DNA from: Trichuris trichiura | Lineage: Eukaryota > Nematoda > Enoplea > Trichinellida > Trichuridae | Assembly: GCA_037903355.1 (NCBI GenBank) | Contig: JBAJFE010000050.1 | Span: forward strand, 496,001-560,000 | Length of the DNA stretch: 64,000 bases | Direction of reading: 5' to 3' | Shown: piece after piece, positions 21,829-33,600 of the stretch | Position numbering within the stretch: the first letter of the stretch is position 1 | Layout: every line of letters begins with the position of its first letter | Position numbers and translations under genes: made by a program | Notes under the pieces: generated by a model | The model's database searches: none | What the model saw: the letters and a program-made list of their open reading frames with translations, nothing else | Told to the model about the DNA's origin: nothing

Positions 21829-23858
21829 TAGTACAAACGATAACTGCTACGCGTCACAGCCACAATTCGAAGTTTTATGAAGTGCGTGCAAGTTAGGTAG
21901 TACACTGTAGTAGCCTACGACGGCGTATCGTAAATCAGTTTTTGCTCACTTTATCGTAAAAAATAAAATAATTTATCTGCAAGCTAAATAAGACGAACAA
22001 AGTGGATATGGTGTCCGAAAAAACTGATCGTGCCAATTTTAAAAATTTTGTTTGCTTATGCAGTCTCCGCGGCGACGTCAAAGCTTCTGCAGCGCTATTG
22101 CTACCAACAGCTTTCATTGACATAGCGAAAGAAAATTTTATTGGACAGAAGGAAGAGTATGAATCACGTTATGAGAAGAAGATGATAAGGCTAGGTAGCA
22201 TCGTAAAGAAAGAATGTAGGAACGCTACGAAATAATGTTTTTCGCCAGCAAAACTCGGACAACCACTGCCCCTAAACTCTGTTAACTATTAGAGAATTTA
22301 CTGTACATTTTTTTCCAAATAAAATCTTTGGACTTTAGCATTTAGGCCAGTCAGTGGCACGGCGCTTTCACTTGGAAAAAATATCAGGAAAACGCAGTGC
22401 TATTTACGCTACATATTTAAACGCATCCATAGACACGTTGGCATGCGTTTTTCTCTCGCCGCTGCCATGATTAAGCGTAAATTGCAAAAACATGCTTGAT
22501 TGGAAGAAACGAGCGATGTAGTGAAGCAACCGTTACTAAGTTTGAAAGCCGAATTTTAATTCTAAGCTAGCGAACTTCTCTGAAGAAACTTTCTGTTGAA
22601 ACAACGGGTTCTATTCCGCTATTTTCCCGCAAAAATACAGCATCTTAAGAGTAGGCAGGTTAGTTCTACTCATAAATAGAAAGCAAGTCAAAAAACAAAG
22701 ATTGTACGGTTACCGGTCCTACCTTCGTATTACAACTTTGCTGGCCATTCTGTTTTGCCATTACCTAGACTTAAACATAGGTACAAGGCTAATATTTTGC
22801 CATAGGATTAGATAAGAGCAGAACAGGATAGCCTGCATACTCGCCAGTAAAGACGGAACAAGTCAGTCTCATGATTAACAGAAAGCAAGCGTGCATTTCT
22901 CGGGCATCACGCGCGGAAAATCAATAATCAGTGCTCTTTTGTCTTTAGATCCGTTTGAGAATAAAGCAAACCTGATTATCGTCAAGGGTTACTGTATTGT
23001 TCGCAGGCAAATGGTGGAAGAGACCCAGGTAGTATCTCATATCGTCACGATAAGTGCATGAAGTTATTTGCATAAGTTAAAGACGATAAAATTAATCTGT
23101 GTGTTGTTTTTTCTGCGAAAGGAATGTCGAGCCCTAAAAACAATCACACGCCGTGTTCGATGCCGTAATTAGCGCGAACGCTATAAGTCTAATTCGAGTA
23201 ATTTAAATGAGGTTTTTTCATTACTGAAACAATTTCGCTGCCAAGGCAGTTCAAATTATTTGTGAGGACATACCGTGGATCTTTTCTCTTAGCCGCTCTA
23301 CCGTCTGAGAAATGCAGGTTCCTTTCTGGCAAGCATGCCCTTAACTTGTTGTGCTTTACTGAAGAGAATGTTAATCACCCTGTTTCACCCTTACCTAAAT
23401 ATTACTCAAAATATAAGCCTTACGTTTTGACTTAGCCTTAGATTGGAACAGGATGGCCGCCAACTTACAGTATGACGGTAAGGAGCCTAGGAGGCGAGAT
23501 CCAATACCTTCAATGAACTCAAGCAATATTCATATTTTATATTTAGAAATGTAGACTTTGACAGCTTCAGTTTTAAAGTAGGCGTCAACATTGAACTTAT
23601 TAATTTCTCGATCACCTCAAAAAGCTGAAATACAAACAGAGATGTTGCATTTTCCAATTTAATCAAAGCCCGATATGCAACAAGCAAAAAACACGCAAAA
23701 CTGTGCGGAAACCTCCACAGTACATTTTGAAAGTCACTCGTCCATGGAAACGGAGCCATCCGAATTGCCAGAAGGACCTCCGTCAGGTTTTATGCCGCGA
23801 TTAAGATTCAATGGTCGTCCACGCGCATCCTACAAAAAATTCTTACAGTCAAAGACAT
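21829..23858. other. intergenic, with a MITE and a degenerate MITE fragment
   Basis: Upstream of RAD1 and downstream of UFD1. It holds the MITE copy at 23309-23479 and a degenerate relative around 22741-22860, recognised by CCTAGACTTAAACATAGG and GAGCAGAACAGGATAG. No gene is recognised. Confidence 0.5.
23309..23479. mobile_element. short dispersed MITE-like element, copy 3
   Basis: Starts GAAATGCAGGTTCC, preceded by TACCGTCTGA, and ends TTACAGTATGACGGTAAGG. TACCGTC at one side facing GACGGTA at the other is a short terminal inversion. The interior is diverged from copies 1 and 2, but the ends are conserved. Confidence 0.6.
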
Positions 23859-25467
23859 TTAAGTAAAACGTTGACGCGCCATTTCGTTTTCTTTAAACCA
23901 AGGTGGAGGGGTAAAGGTCAAAATGTTCGGGTCGTAATCCCAATCGGGTATGTAGCTGAAATTTAAAAAAAGGGCACACTCGCCATCTGTAAGAAACGAA
24001 AATGTCTTCTTACTATCCAGGCGGTTCTGAGCATGGATACTTTTCAAACCGAATTGGGTCAACCGTTTCTTGCGAAGACGTAGGTACCTTCGAATCTTTC
24101 CTACTGTTTGAACTGCTTGCAACTGAATGCTGGTCGTCCAATCTATCCTTGCCGTCCAATCGTCTACCAACGCCCGGAAAGAGCTGCAATTGAAAATGCA
24201 AAATTTGCAATGAAGCAAAAATGTTTACCACTGGAAAAACGCTTACACCGCTATCCGCAGGATCCGTTTCCGTCACGGGCGCTTCAGCCACAGTAGTCTT
24301 TAATTACATCCGGATGATTTCAAGAAAGCGAATTCGATTAAAACAAACTTACCGGCTTTGGATCTGGCAAGGCTGCGACTTCATTCCAAGATTCGGGTGT
24401 TTCAAATTCCACCTTAAAATATTGGTATCAGAAAATCCCCTCAAAAGACTAAACATAAACAGCATTAAATTACAAGCCTCGTATTCTAAAAAAGACAAAT
24501 TTAACGACCTGCAGAGAATCTATAACTGGAAGAAATTAAAGAGATAAACCGTACGTTCATGTCGCATTCAATTATGGAAACCGCGTCGGCTGGTCGAAGT
24601 TCTTGAACGAAGAATTCCATTACCTAAAATTGCACAGCAAACATAATTTATTTAAAAGTTTCTAGATAACTTTATACGACTTAGAATTTACGTTAAACAT
24701 TCATACCTTATTGTTATACTCGATGGCAATCATATCACCCTTCGTAAGGCAAGCAAAGTGTCGCAATTTCAATTCAAGCCTACAATGTAACGATTGGATT
24801 AAATGTTTTTTTGCTTAGCGCTTAAACTATAGGCATACACTGCGCTGGGATTGCTCAGCCTACAGAAGAAGCGATTTTGGGGCCTCAGCTTAACGTAGGT
24901 TCCAATGGGAAGATTGACAAGTTCGATCTTAGCCAAACCACCTTCGCAAAGCAGCAGGTTGCTCATCAACTGCATAAAAGTACATTATAAGAAAGATGTT
25001 GAACCAGAATCGGACAAACCCAATGAGGAAGGTAGCAAAGGCCTTCCTCCTGATGGAATTCCAGCACACCGCAGTGGGTAAATCGATTCTTAACCGCCTG
25101 GTCCAAATTTGTAATTTTGAACAGCATTGGATAACTGACGTTCAGTCGAGCTGCATCATTTTAAAAGTCTTTAAAGCGATGGCGCGTAATTTCTAACGAC
25201 TACTCACTTAGCCAATCCAATGCGCTGTGCGGGAGCAAAACTACAAAATCGCGCAACGTAATACGGGATTTAAACATATTTGCTTACCCTTCCCGCCGCA
25301 GTCGATCTCCCTTAGGCGTTCGGCCGAGTTCAGGAAAGTGCACATTGCCACAGAGTAGCATCGGTATTCGGCTATGTAAGGACGTGGGATGTCCATAAAT
25401 GACGGGAAATCAAACTACAAAAGAAAAGAATGAATATGCTAACCAAGCAAAGCAACTAAGCAACCAT
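23859..25467 (-). CDS. UFD1: UFD1, ubiquitin-recognition cofactor of p97/VCP
   Basis: Eleven exons traced: 25465-25467 (ATG, inferred), 25288-25414, 25208-25240, 25020-25150, 24839-24969, 24707-24779, 24555-24623, 24353-24412, 24247-24297, 24014-24183 and 23859-23955. The N-terminal double-psi barrel is clear: [87 protein letters not shown] and [17 protein letters not shown] and IPDWDYDP resemble the C-terminal p97/NPL4-binding region (NRLDGK, IPNYEF). UFD1-NPL4 recruits ubiquitinated clients to p97 for extraction and degradation. The one-codon first exon and the last few residues are the least certain parts. Confidence 0.92.
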
Positions 25468-26959
25468 TTTTGTGCTGTTAAAGATTATGTTGAGACGACC
25501 TTATTCCCGCTACTTCCCTAAAATAGAAAAACAAATAAAACTACAATGCAATGACAAAGGGACACTGAAACAAACAAATATAGTTCGGGCACAAAACGGA
25601 CGGCATAAGATCAACGCCATTAAAAGTATAAATCCATAAGAAATCATTTTACTACGTTATTTGGAACTTAACTGGGAAAGTTGCGCACAGTACCCTAGAC
25701 TAGTCAGCCAGTGAATGCAGGTACAGCTGGCCAAATGGGATAAACGAAGCATTACTGCTTCTAATACCTAATTCTGATAAATCAGCGCAAAAGCTATTCT
25801 AGTTAGAATATTTTTAAACCACTAAAACTATCCCATAAATGAGTTTATTGAATATTAGTAAAATCGGTTGCTTACGTCAGTGCTGACGCGGATATTATTT
25901 ATTATTCACTACTCGTTAGCAATGCTTCTTTTAGGTTCTGCAAGCTCCGTGCGGGATTGGTACAAGAAATTTTAATTTTAATTTCGCAGCTGCAGCTAAA
26001 GCACGAGCTGGTTAAGGGAACAGAAAGCAAAATTATATGAAATACTGATAGCGTATTATTAAAAGTAGGCACTGAAACAAGTCTTTTAATGAGACGCCCG
26101 ATAAATACTGTAGGTGGAAGTAAAATCAAGTTTTGTTAGTTGAAATTACCGCATGCCCCCTAAACAAAAGTCGCTGCTGATCTTAGGCATACGCTTAGGT
26201 TGTTTAAGGTTTCTATGGCCAAGTGGTCTTGATTTTAGGTTTCAGCTTAAGTTGACTGCAGTTACTTGATACAACAGAACGAGATTTTAGCTTCAAAGAC
26301 AGTATTTCCGGGCGTCTAACGGAAAGGACTCTGAATCTTTTTCTGATTATAATATTTCTACCTTTTCATTGTAGCGGGCACGATCGCCTTTGTTACTTGC
26401 GCATCAAAAAATGATACCGTACGGTGTATACCTATCTATCCTGTCCTAGTACTGTAGTTCGTTTTGTCTTAGGACTCGCGTGTGAAGTAAACTGGTTTTG
26501 TAACGTTCTTATGGTTCTGCTAAATCATTTTCCAAATTTTAAAAGCTTATATCTTAATCATATGGCCGCAAAACTAATCATGGAAATTTTACTTTACTTA
26601 GGAATAGTTTTAATCAAAATTTCCGCACTATCAAGCCAAAACTAAGCGAACAGCCAATCATTCTTTTAAGTTTTGTTCAGTTAATGTCAACGGGAAACGC
26701 TTTACCGCACTGCCTACGCTGTTAAACCTGCAGCGGTAAAATTCAGTGTTGTCAACCTGAGAATCTACTTTGTTGTACGAACTGCATTTATGCTAATTTA
26801 TCGCTTTCGAAGGTTTCGCATAGCTCTAAGATACGCTATTCCAACGAGATTTTCTTGTAAATTTTAATTTTTTTTTACCAAAATTGAAGTATCACTTTAA
26901 TGCGTACACATCCAGGAGTCATAATATGCTTCTGCGGTTCCAAAAACCTCTCGACCAAT
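25468..26959. other. intergenic, nothing recognised
   Basis: About 1.5 kb between the UFD1 start and the cathepsin B stop, both minus-strand. AT-rich, with no coding stretch recognised. A short GAATGCAGGTACAGC at about 25713 resembles the 5' end of the dispersed MITE family, but no partner end was found. Confidence 0.45.
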
Positions 26960-28595
26960 TTAATAAGCGTATGCTGCGCAAGGCATCATCGACTCGATTC
27001 CGCATTCGTCGTAACCCCTTACAATGCGGAAAAGACCTTGAAGGAAACGACTTCCCGCATTTAGTCGAAATAAAATGCTTTCAGCTTACCTTTCTCTCCG
27101 AAAGTGGTATTCCACGAATTGACAGCAAGCCAGTAAGGCATTATCCCGCTTTCACCCCATCCAATAAGCTTAACAGCATGCAATCCAAGAAATCTGGACG
27201 TTCTGGTACGCTGGTAGATTCCTTAAAAACAACAACGACGAAGCAACGACATTTTGCTATTGTAATGCTGTTAGAAAGAAGAATGATTGTAACCATTTAA
27301 TTCTTATGAAGAGAAGCGCATTGCGGTATTTATTTTTTCAGGGGTTATTCTCTGCTGTTCATTGGGTTTATGCCGCATTTGCAGGAAAGCCTAAACTCTT
27401 CCCTGTCTAACATATTACTTGAAATAGGCTGTTCTTAGTCATAGCGAAAGAACGTTGTAAACAGTAGGTTACTGATAAGTAGGTATTAACGCGTTTAAGT
27501 GAACTCGCAGTTGTCTGACCATAATTAGTTTGCTTAGTACATTTCTATTTTTGCTCAAATACCTGATTTATAGTAAATGAAGTCGTCGTAAACTCGAAGT
27601 GCAACTACTATGGGGCCATGGTTTTTTAACTGATTCTGAATTGCTTCCACGGACGCAAGGCAGAAGGGCTGTTTTCCTGTTGTTGAAAAACAATAATTAA
27701 CAATTCTGCTGCGGTATTCTTACGAGCAGCCCAATTAATATTCATTACCGTACTGTCTGTCCTTTTGGAGATTTTTGCTATAGCCGGAAATGCATTCCTT
27801 CGTGCATTCTGGAGTTTTCGCTGTGTACTCGCATGATTCGCACGGCCGAATGGAGTATGGTTTGCAACCGGTTTTTGACCCATACAAGCCACCGGTAGGT
27901 ACGCCTTTACTTTCCCAGTATTTAAATGCCAATGCTGGATATCCTCCATTACAACTACAAAAGAAAGCATACATAGCGGATGGAACAATTCGGGAATCAG
28001 GTAACCCATCTCCGCAGTCCCCGCAGCAGGACATAATATCCTCATCCGAAATAAACGGTACTTTTTTGCCCCCGTACGCTATGCAGATACGATCTGACAT
28101 AACGGAAGCAGATGATACTGCCTGTAGCAGTGGCATAGATCAGAAAACAATCACATTTTCACATTCTTTACCCAACAACTGCCACAGTTCGATTGGTCCT
28201 TAACAAGTCCAATATATTTGCATTTCGGCCACTTAACCCGTGCGTCGAAATTTGCTGGCGAAACTTTTTTACTTTGAAGCGTCAAGTTGCTGGCTAGTTT
28301 CATGCGACTCTCGTGCTCAGAGTCCCATTTTATTTTCACGCCCTTAGTTCGTAACGCAATCTCTTTTTTAGACATGCCTTCAAAGTAAGAGTTCTTTCCA
28401 AACTGGAAGAACACTTGGTTAGACTTTGCTCGCGCAAATCAACAATTTTCAAACCTGCCAAGTCATCTGATGGTCTGCATTTTCCGCCATTTGCTTATTG
28501 ATCACTTGCTTTAGTTCCTCGTAACGGTCTTCGTAATAAGCAGCCGTAGCAAGCGAAAATAGCAGAGCAAAAGCTGTCGCGGCGAAACGTAGCAT
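26960..28595 (-). CDS. secreted cathepsin B-like cysteine protease, 338 aa
   Basis: Seven exons: 28455-28595, 28172-28402, 28006-28121, 27749-27954, 27563-27676, 27090-27221 and 26960-27036. They sum to 1017 bases. There is a hydrophobic signal peptide (about residues 2-19), a propeptide, then the peptidase C1 domain. Catalytic Cys is about residue 123 in NCGSCW, His about 284 in [10 protein letters not shown], and Asn about 304 in [18 protein letters not shown] and [11 protein letters not shown] are cathepsin B signatures. The occluding loop reads CESC where human cathepsin B has CEHH, so the two histidines behind its dipeptidyl-carboxypeptidase activity are absent. An endopeptidase is therefore more likely (inference). 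The Gly before the catalytic His is Leu (GLHAV). Gut or secreted digestion is the usual nematode role. Confidence 0.93.
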
Positions 28596-30908
28596 AGTTG
28601 CCAGCAAACTTTGCAACTTCTAAACTCACTTTGAAACGCGCAAAGTAATTTTTCCGTTCATCAACTTTTTCCTTATCAGAACTGAACGCGCGACGCGTAT
28701 ACAGCGCAGATAAACTCGCTCCCCGTTTTCATTACTCAGCGGTTTATCGGAAATGCAAACATTTCTATACTTTTCCGTTACGCGCCATTCGCCCGCTCGA
28801 CTCGTTTCATAAAAGCCAAAATAGAGCACGTTTGTCAGCGCTCTTATCCTTTTTTTTACCGTTTCAAAAAGCCATAGGAAAAGTGTTGATCTTAAAGCTT
28901 TAATTTTACGGACTATCGTAAGCCATACGAACCCGATTATTAAAAACGTGGAATTTGAATTTTCAAAAATAAGAAAAAGCCACGGACAGTTGTCACACAA
29001 ATTAAACATTTCATTAAACCATATTAATATAGACGTCCATGGAAAAATCGTGTTAGAACTGAATTTTTACAGTTACAGTTAAAATTATAGCGGAGGTTTC
29101 AAGATTCACCAGAATCATCGTAAGCGATTTTTATCGATTAAGACTACGCGTCTGCAAGCTTTCACATTCGCTACAAGGCAGCCTGCATTCGTATATATAC
29201 GTATGCTTCTCATTTCATCAGACTTCTTCTAAGTTAACAATTAACTTTGTATACAGTTTTCCCAGCGGCGCCTTCCGCAAGGCCGTCCGTAGAAAATGAA
29301 ATTCTGCTCCTTATTCAAACATTTAAATTAATACTTTAATACAAGTAGATATTCTTTTCTCTGAGAACGTCAAAAACAACGACGTCACCATTAAAGAATT
29401 CCACACTCGACAGCTGTCAACTTAGAAAATCAATGGGAGACTTTCAAGGCAAAGAGCTTTGTTGACGATGCGTACAAGCCTGGAAGAAATATTTTGAAAA
29501 GCCATCCTTCGGACGGTCTTCTTCTCCCTTCCTGATTCAACGTTCCTTTACGAAAATAGCTCACATCTTTCATACAAGACGCTTATATGAGACAAGCTCC
29601 TTCTTTCGGCTTAGATCTCATTTGCATACCAGCGATTCTCACGGTGGGACTCTTGGGAGCACTTTTGAGCTGAAGGAACCACATACTCAACATAGTCCAT
29701 CGTGTTGAAGTACATACGGAAACACAGTCCACCGATCGGGTATTATGCGTACTGATTAGGAGGAAGTTCTGTATTATGCGCGCATTCAGACTTTGGAAGG
29801 CGACTAACCACTCCCGCTCTCCCAAATTAACGCAGCGCTCGCTAGGGTGACGTTATGCCTAAATGACTTCGTTAAGAAAACTTCTGCGCTTGTGTCCTTA
29901 CGTCAGACGACCCCTCCGGTCCACCGGCTTAGCCAATCAGCGAGTTTGAAATTGACCAATCAAAATAAGGGACCCTGAGCTTCACAAGCACCGACCTATA
30001 CCAGCCGAAATGCTTAAGTGACCGTTTCTAACAGCAAACATGGAAACCCGAAATTTTTTTTAACCGTAGAAAGCCACTTTAGAGGTGAAAACTTAAATTT
30101 CCAACTCCTAACAATTCCATTTTCGGCGTACATACTTTTTCCAGTCCAAACCATAATCTTTCGCTGTTTTCTTTGAAAAGAAAACGGTGGCAAAAGCAGC
30201 TTGAACCGAATTGCTAATTTACGCTGAATGGATATACCTTACAGTAAACAAAAATGATTTTCAAGTACGCTCTCAATTACAGCGTGTCGCCTACATGCCC
30301 TTTCGAAGACTGCGCAAAGTAAATGCAGATTCGCCGGAGCAAAATGATCTGCCACAACTGAAATTCGGAAGATCGCAATAACATAGGCAAAATCGGAGAG
30401 GACAAAAAGGCTTACAGATCAGCACGTTTTCTTATTAGAAATTTTTAAATAAAAAAAAGGAGACCAAAAACGTTCACAACTGGCAGGAGAAAACGCAGCT
30501 AGAACATGAATGATGCATATTGGCAAATAACATCACGTGAAAAAATATCTTACAACAAAACGAGACAAGCTAGTGGATTTTTTTTTTAAAAAAAGGAAGA
30601 AATCAATGATCGCGTCTGTGTGCTACCAATTGCCAATGTTTACATATACTCAACGTGAGACGCCGGACAGATCATGACGTGGATAAAACAAGCAATGCCA
30701 ATAAAGGCAATCGATTGCCATTATTGTAAAACCAGACGACGCGCGCGCGCGCGCGTCGCGTTCGAAGAGGAGGAGGAATTAACTTTGCCGCGCAGTGGCG
30801 GACAACAGAAAAACCAGAAAACGGAGAACAAAAGAAGAAAAACGATTAACGGTTTATGCGACCGCGGGCAACAACGGAGACTAAACACGTGCGGACGCAC
30901 AGCTCGAG
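28596..30908. other. intergenic between cathepsin B and TOP1
   Basis: About 2.3 kb with no gene recognised. It contains an alternating CG tract at about 30737-30757 and several A/T runs. A minus-strand stretch near 29625-29745 stays open for about 45 codons in one frame but has no supporting splice sites. Confidence 0.45.
30737..30757. repeat. alternating (CG)n tract, potential Z-DNA
   Basis: A run of alternating C and G of about 18 bases bounded by GA and TC, so it is also palindromic. It lies about 150 bp beyond the TOP1 stop codon, in or near that gene's 3' UTR. It is striking in a ~40 percent GC context. Confidence 0.7.
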
Positions 30909-33600
30909 TCAGAATACGAAATCTGGACCGGCCATATCGATCGCCCAACGGAACTTCTCTCGCTGCGTCTTGTTGTAGATCTTGTCGATGGGCACTTCAT
31001 ACTTTTTGCACCTAAGCAGACGACCAACCGTAGACGCTAGTCGACATCTGCCTATTTTTTTTATTCAAATACTTACCAGGCGACCGTGATCCTCGGATCC
31101 AGGTAGTTCAGCTTAGAGGTACTTAAGGCTATCTCCTTGTTCTCCTCCTGCAATATATACATGCACATATTGACAATATCAATCCGCCAAGCCTACCTTA
31201 TCAGTAGCTCGCACTCTCAACTTAAGCAGTTGATCTTCAACACGCAACAATGCCTTCTGCTTTTGATCCAAAACTCTATTGAAAAAGAGCATCTCATTTG
31301 CATAACAAAAGAATGCCGGCTGTAAACTGACTTTTTCGTTTTTGCCGTTCCGGCGGCCTTATGGTCGGCCTTTGCCTTTTTTAAGGCGGCCTTGGCCTCC
31401 TTGACCAACTTTTCTTTTTCGTCGATCTTCTTTTGAATATTTTCCATTTGCTGGTCGTGCGCCTTCGATACCGTACGTTGGTGATTGCACAAAATTGCCA
31501 CCTGCCTATTGGCCCTGTTGTAGGCAAGCAACTTTTCGGCGGGATTCATATCCGCCTTGGTCAATTGCTCCAACTGCTGTTGCAACGTTATTGAAGCGTT
31601 GTACGTACGGAACACCTTGGCCGTCAGGCCGTCCATTAAGCTTTGCAAATGCTTGTTCAACGAAGCGGTGCTCAACCTGTCGAACAGGTCGTCTTCAGGG
31701 TCTTTGTGCTCCATGAAGATTTTCAAATTTTTAAACACCCTTCGCTCGACGGGCACTCGATTGTAATAGCGTATACTATCTTTGCCGAGAAAATCGAATT
31801 CCACAACATTCTCTTGACCGTCCAATTCGTCGTGCAGCTTTATATGCTCGCAACGTAGCGAACAACAGCCGACCGTATCGGCTGTTTCGTTGTCCTCCTT
31901 CTCGTGGCCGGCACGAAGAGCCAACTTATCGATAAAATACAGCGCAACGGAACGTTGGCGTATCTTCGTCTCTTTCGACTTCCAATCGCTGCGATAGTTG
32001 GTACGGATACCGTCGACGAGACCTTTCAACTTTCTGGCTGTTTCGTACTTTTCCCAATCTTTTTCTCCTTTGATTTTCGAGCTCGGATTAAGCATCACAT
32101 ACTTATTGCTGCCCATAATGTTCTCCGTCCAACTGGCCAACCATGTTACTGTATTATCGTACCTGACTTCCTTCCATTTGTGTCCCGGCGGTGGATCAGG
32201 CACCTTTGAATCCTTGCTACAGTTGATTATGACGTCTTCCGGTTGGATGCGACGTTTGAGGCGGCCCATTTTTGGATGAGTTCCTCGACCGCGAAATAAG
32301 CCCGGAGGTTCAATTTTGAAATTGCCTATTTTTTCCTTGTGCCCGTCGACCACGGCTACACCGTACTCCAAACGGATTTTCTCCTGCTCCTCCTTGAGTC
32401 GCTGCTTTTCCTCTTTGCTCATCGCTTTGCGCTCTTCGGACTTTTTTAAATAATAATCGCACATCTCGCGAAAATTACACTTGGTCAGGTCGGTGATCTT
32501 TTCGCGCTCATCGGGCGTCATCACCTTGCGCCAATCGTGAAAGAAATTCTTGTTGAACACCTCCTTGGTGGTATATTCGTGATCCAACATTTTGGCGTAG
32601 AAGGAGGCCACCTCCTCGGTGTCAAGTGCCAACTTCATGGGCTTTCCTAAAATTTTGAAGCGCATACTTCAGCAGACAACGTTTGCGCACTGCTCAAACC
32701 GTCGTAGTAGAAATTAACGCCTTCTGGGACGGGATCGTAGGCCGGGGCAAACAGGGGGCCTTTGTGCTCCAAAAATTTCCATTTTATACTGACATCTTTT
32801 TTCTCCTCTTCCCACCATCGCCATACTTCCACTTCGGTCTCTTCCTTCTTCACTTTTCTACCTTTGGCCGCGGTTTCTTGCTTCTTCGCAACTTTCGTTT
32901 CCGCTTTAACTTTGGTCACTTTGGTTTTTTTGGTAGGTTGCGCTTCCGCGTCGGAGGTCGAATCCCGTTTGCGCTTTTTGCCTGCGGCGGCACCCGCAGG
33001 CGTAGCCGCTTGCTTAACGTCGGATGCTTTGGCCTTTGGCTTTTTCTTTTTGTCCGTTTCGACAATTGGCTTTGCGTCCGCTTGGGAATTTTTTCTTTTC
33101 GTCTTCTGCTTTGCCGGCTGGACAGCCGGCTCGGTCGAAGCTTTATCGGCGATATTTTTCTTTCTTTTGCCCTTTGCTTCAAGTCGAACTTCCGCGCTTT
33201 GACGTTCCCGCTTGGTCTCTTGACTTGAATGCGCTTCAGCCTTCAACGGGCTTGCCAATCCGTTGGTGGTCGAATTTGATGACTCCAATTCAACCTTCTG
33301 ATCGCTTGGTTGCGATGCCGTTGAAGGTTTTGCATCGTCAAAAGTGTCCGACTCTACTTTAGGTTCCAACTTCACCGTGGCATTGTTGTTGGCGCCAATT
33401 TCCCCTTTCACTTTTCGAAAACGCTCCTCGACATGGCCATTGGAAGCGGCAATCTCGCCGTCCGGTTCCGAGCACTTTCCCGCCACCTCAGCTTGGGATG
33501 AGAAGTCGTGAGAAAAGTTTGGCCCGCCGCTTAGGCCATTAACCAAAGAAGGGCTCTCGTGGACAACGCTGCCAATGCTGGCGGTTCTCATGCTGTCCAT
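30909..33600 (-). CDS. TOP1: DNA topoisomerase I (type IB), 822 aa
   Basis: Five exons: 32700-33600, 31332-32646, 31197-31275, 31077-31147 and 30909-31011. They sum to 2469 bases with matching phases. The first ~240 residues are a charged Lys/Glu/Ser-rich nuclear domain with NLS-like KKKKPKAK and GKKRKRD. The core starts at [20 protein letters not shown] and continues through [39 protein letters not shown] and [10 protein letters not shown]. After the coiled-coil linker comes the active-site segment [15 protein letters not shown], with the nucleophilic Tyr at about residue 780, and the C-terminal [18 protein letters not shown]. It relaxes supercoils during replication and transcription. The ATG chosen (33600) is the first in the frame; a second lies at 33591. 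Confidence 0.97.

Noticed and set aside
21129..21880. Plus-strand open frames of 138 and 113 codons
   Set aside because: They are antisense to RAD1, which is supported by seven phase-consistent exons and homology.
26884..27300. 138-codon plus-strand frame
   Set aside because: Antisense to the last two cathepsin B exons, which contain the catalytic His and Asn region.
28626..29009. 127-codon open frame on the minus strand, just upstream of cathepsin B
   Set aside because: Hydrophobic and basic with no domain; cathepsin B already has a complete signal-peptide start at 28595.
32683..33228. Long plus-strand frames across the TOP1 N-terminal exon
   Set aside because: They are antisense shadows of the Lys/Glu-rich TOP1 exon; the minus-strand frame joins exactly to the TOP1 core.
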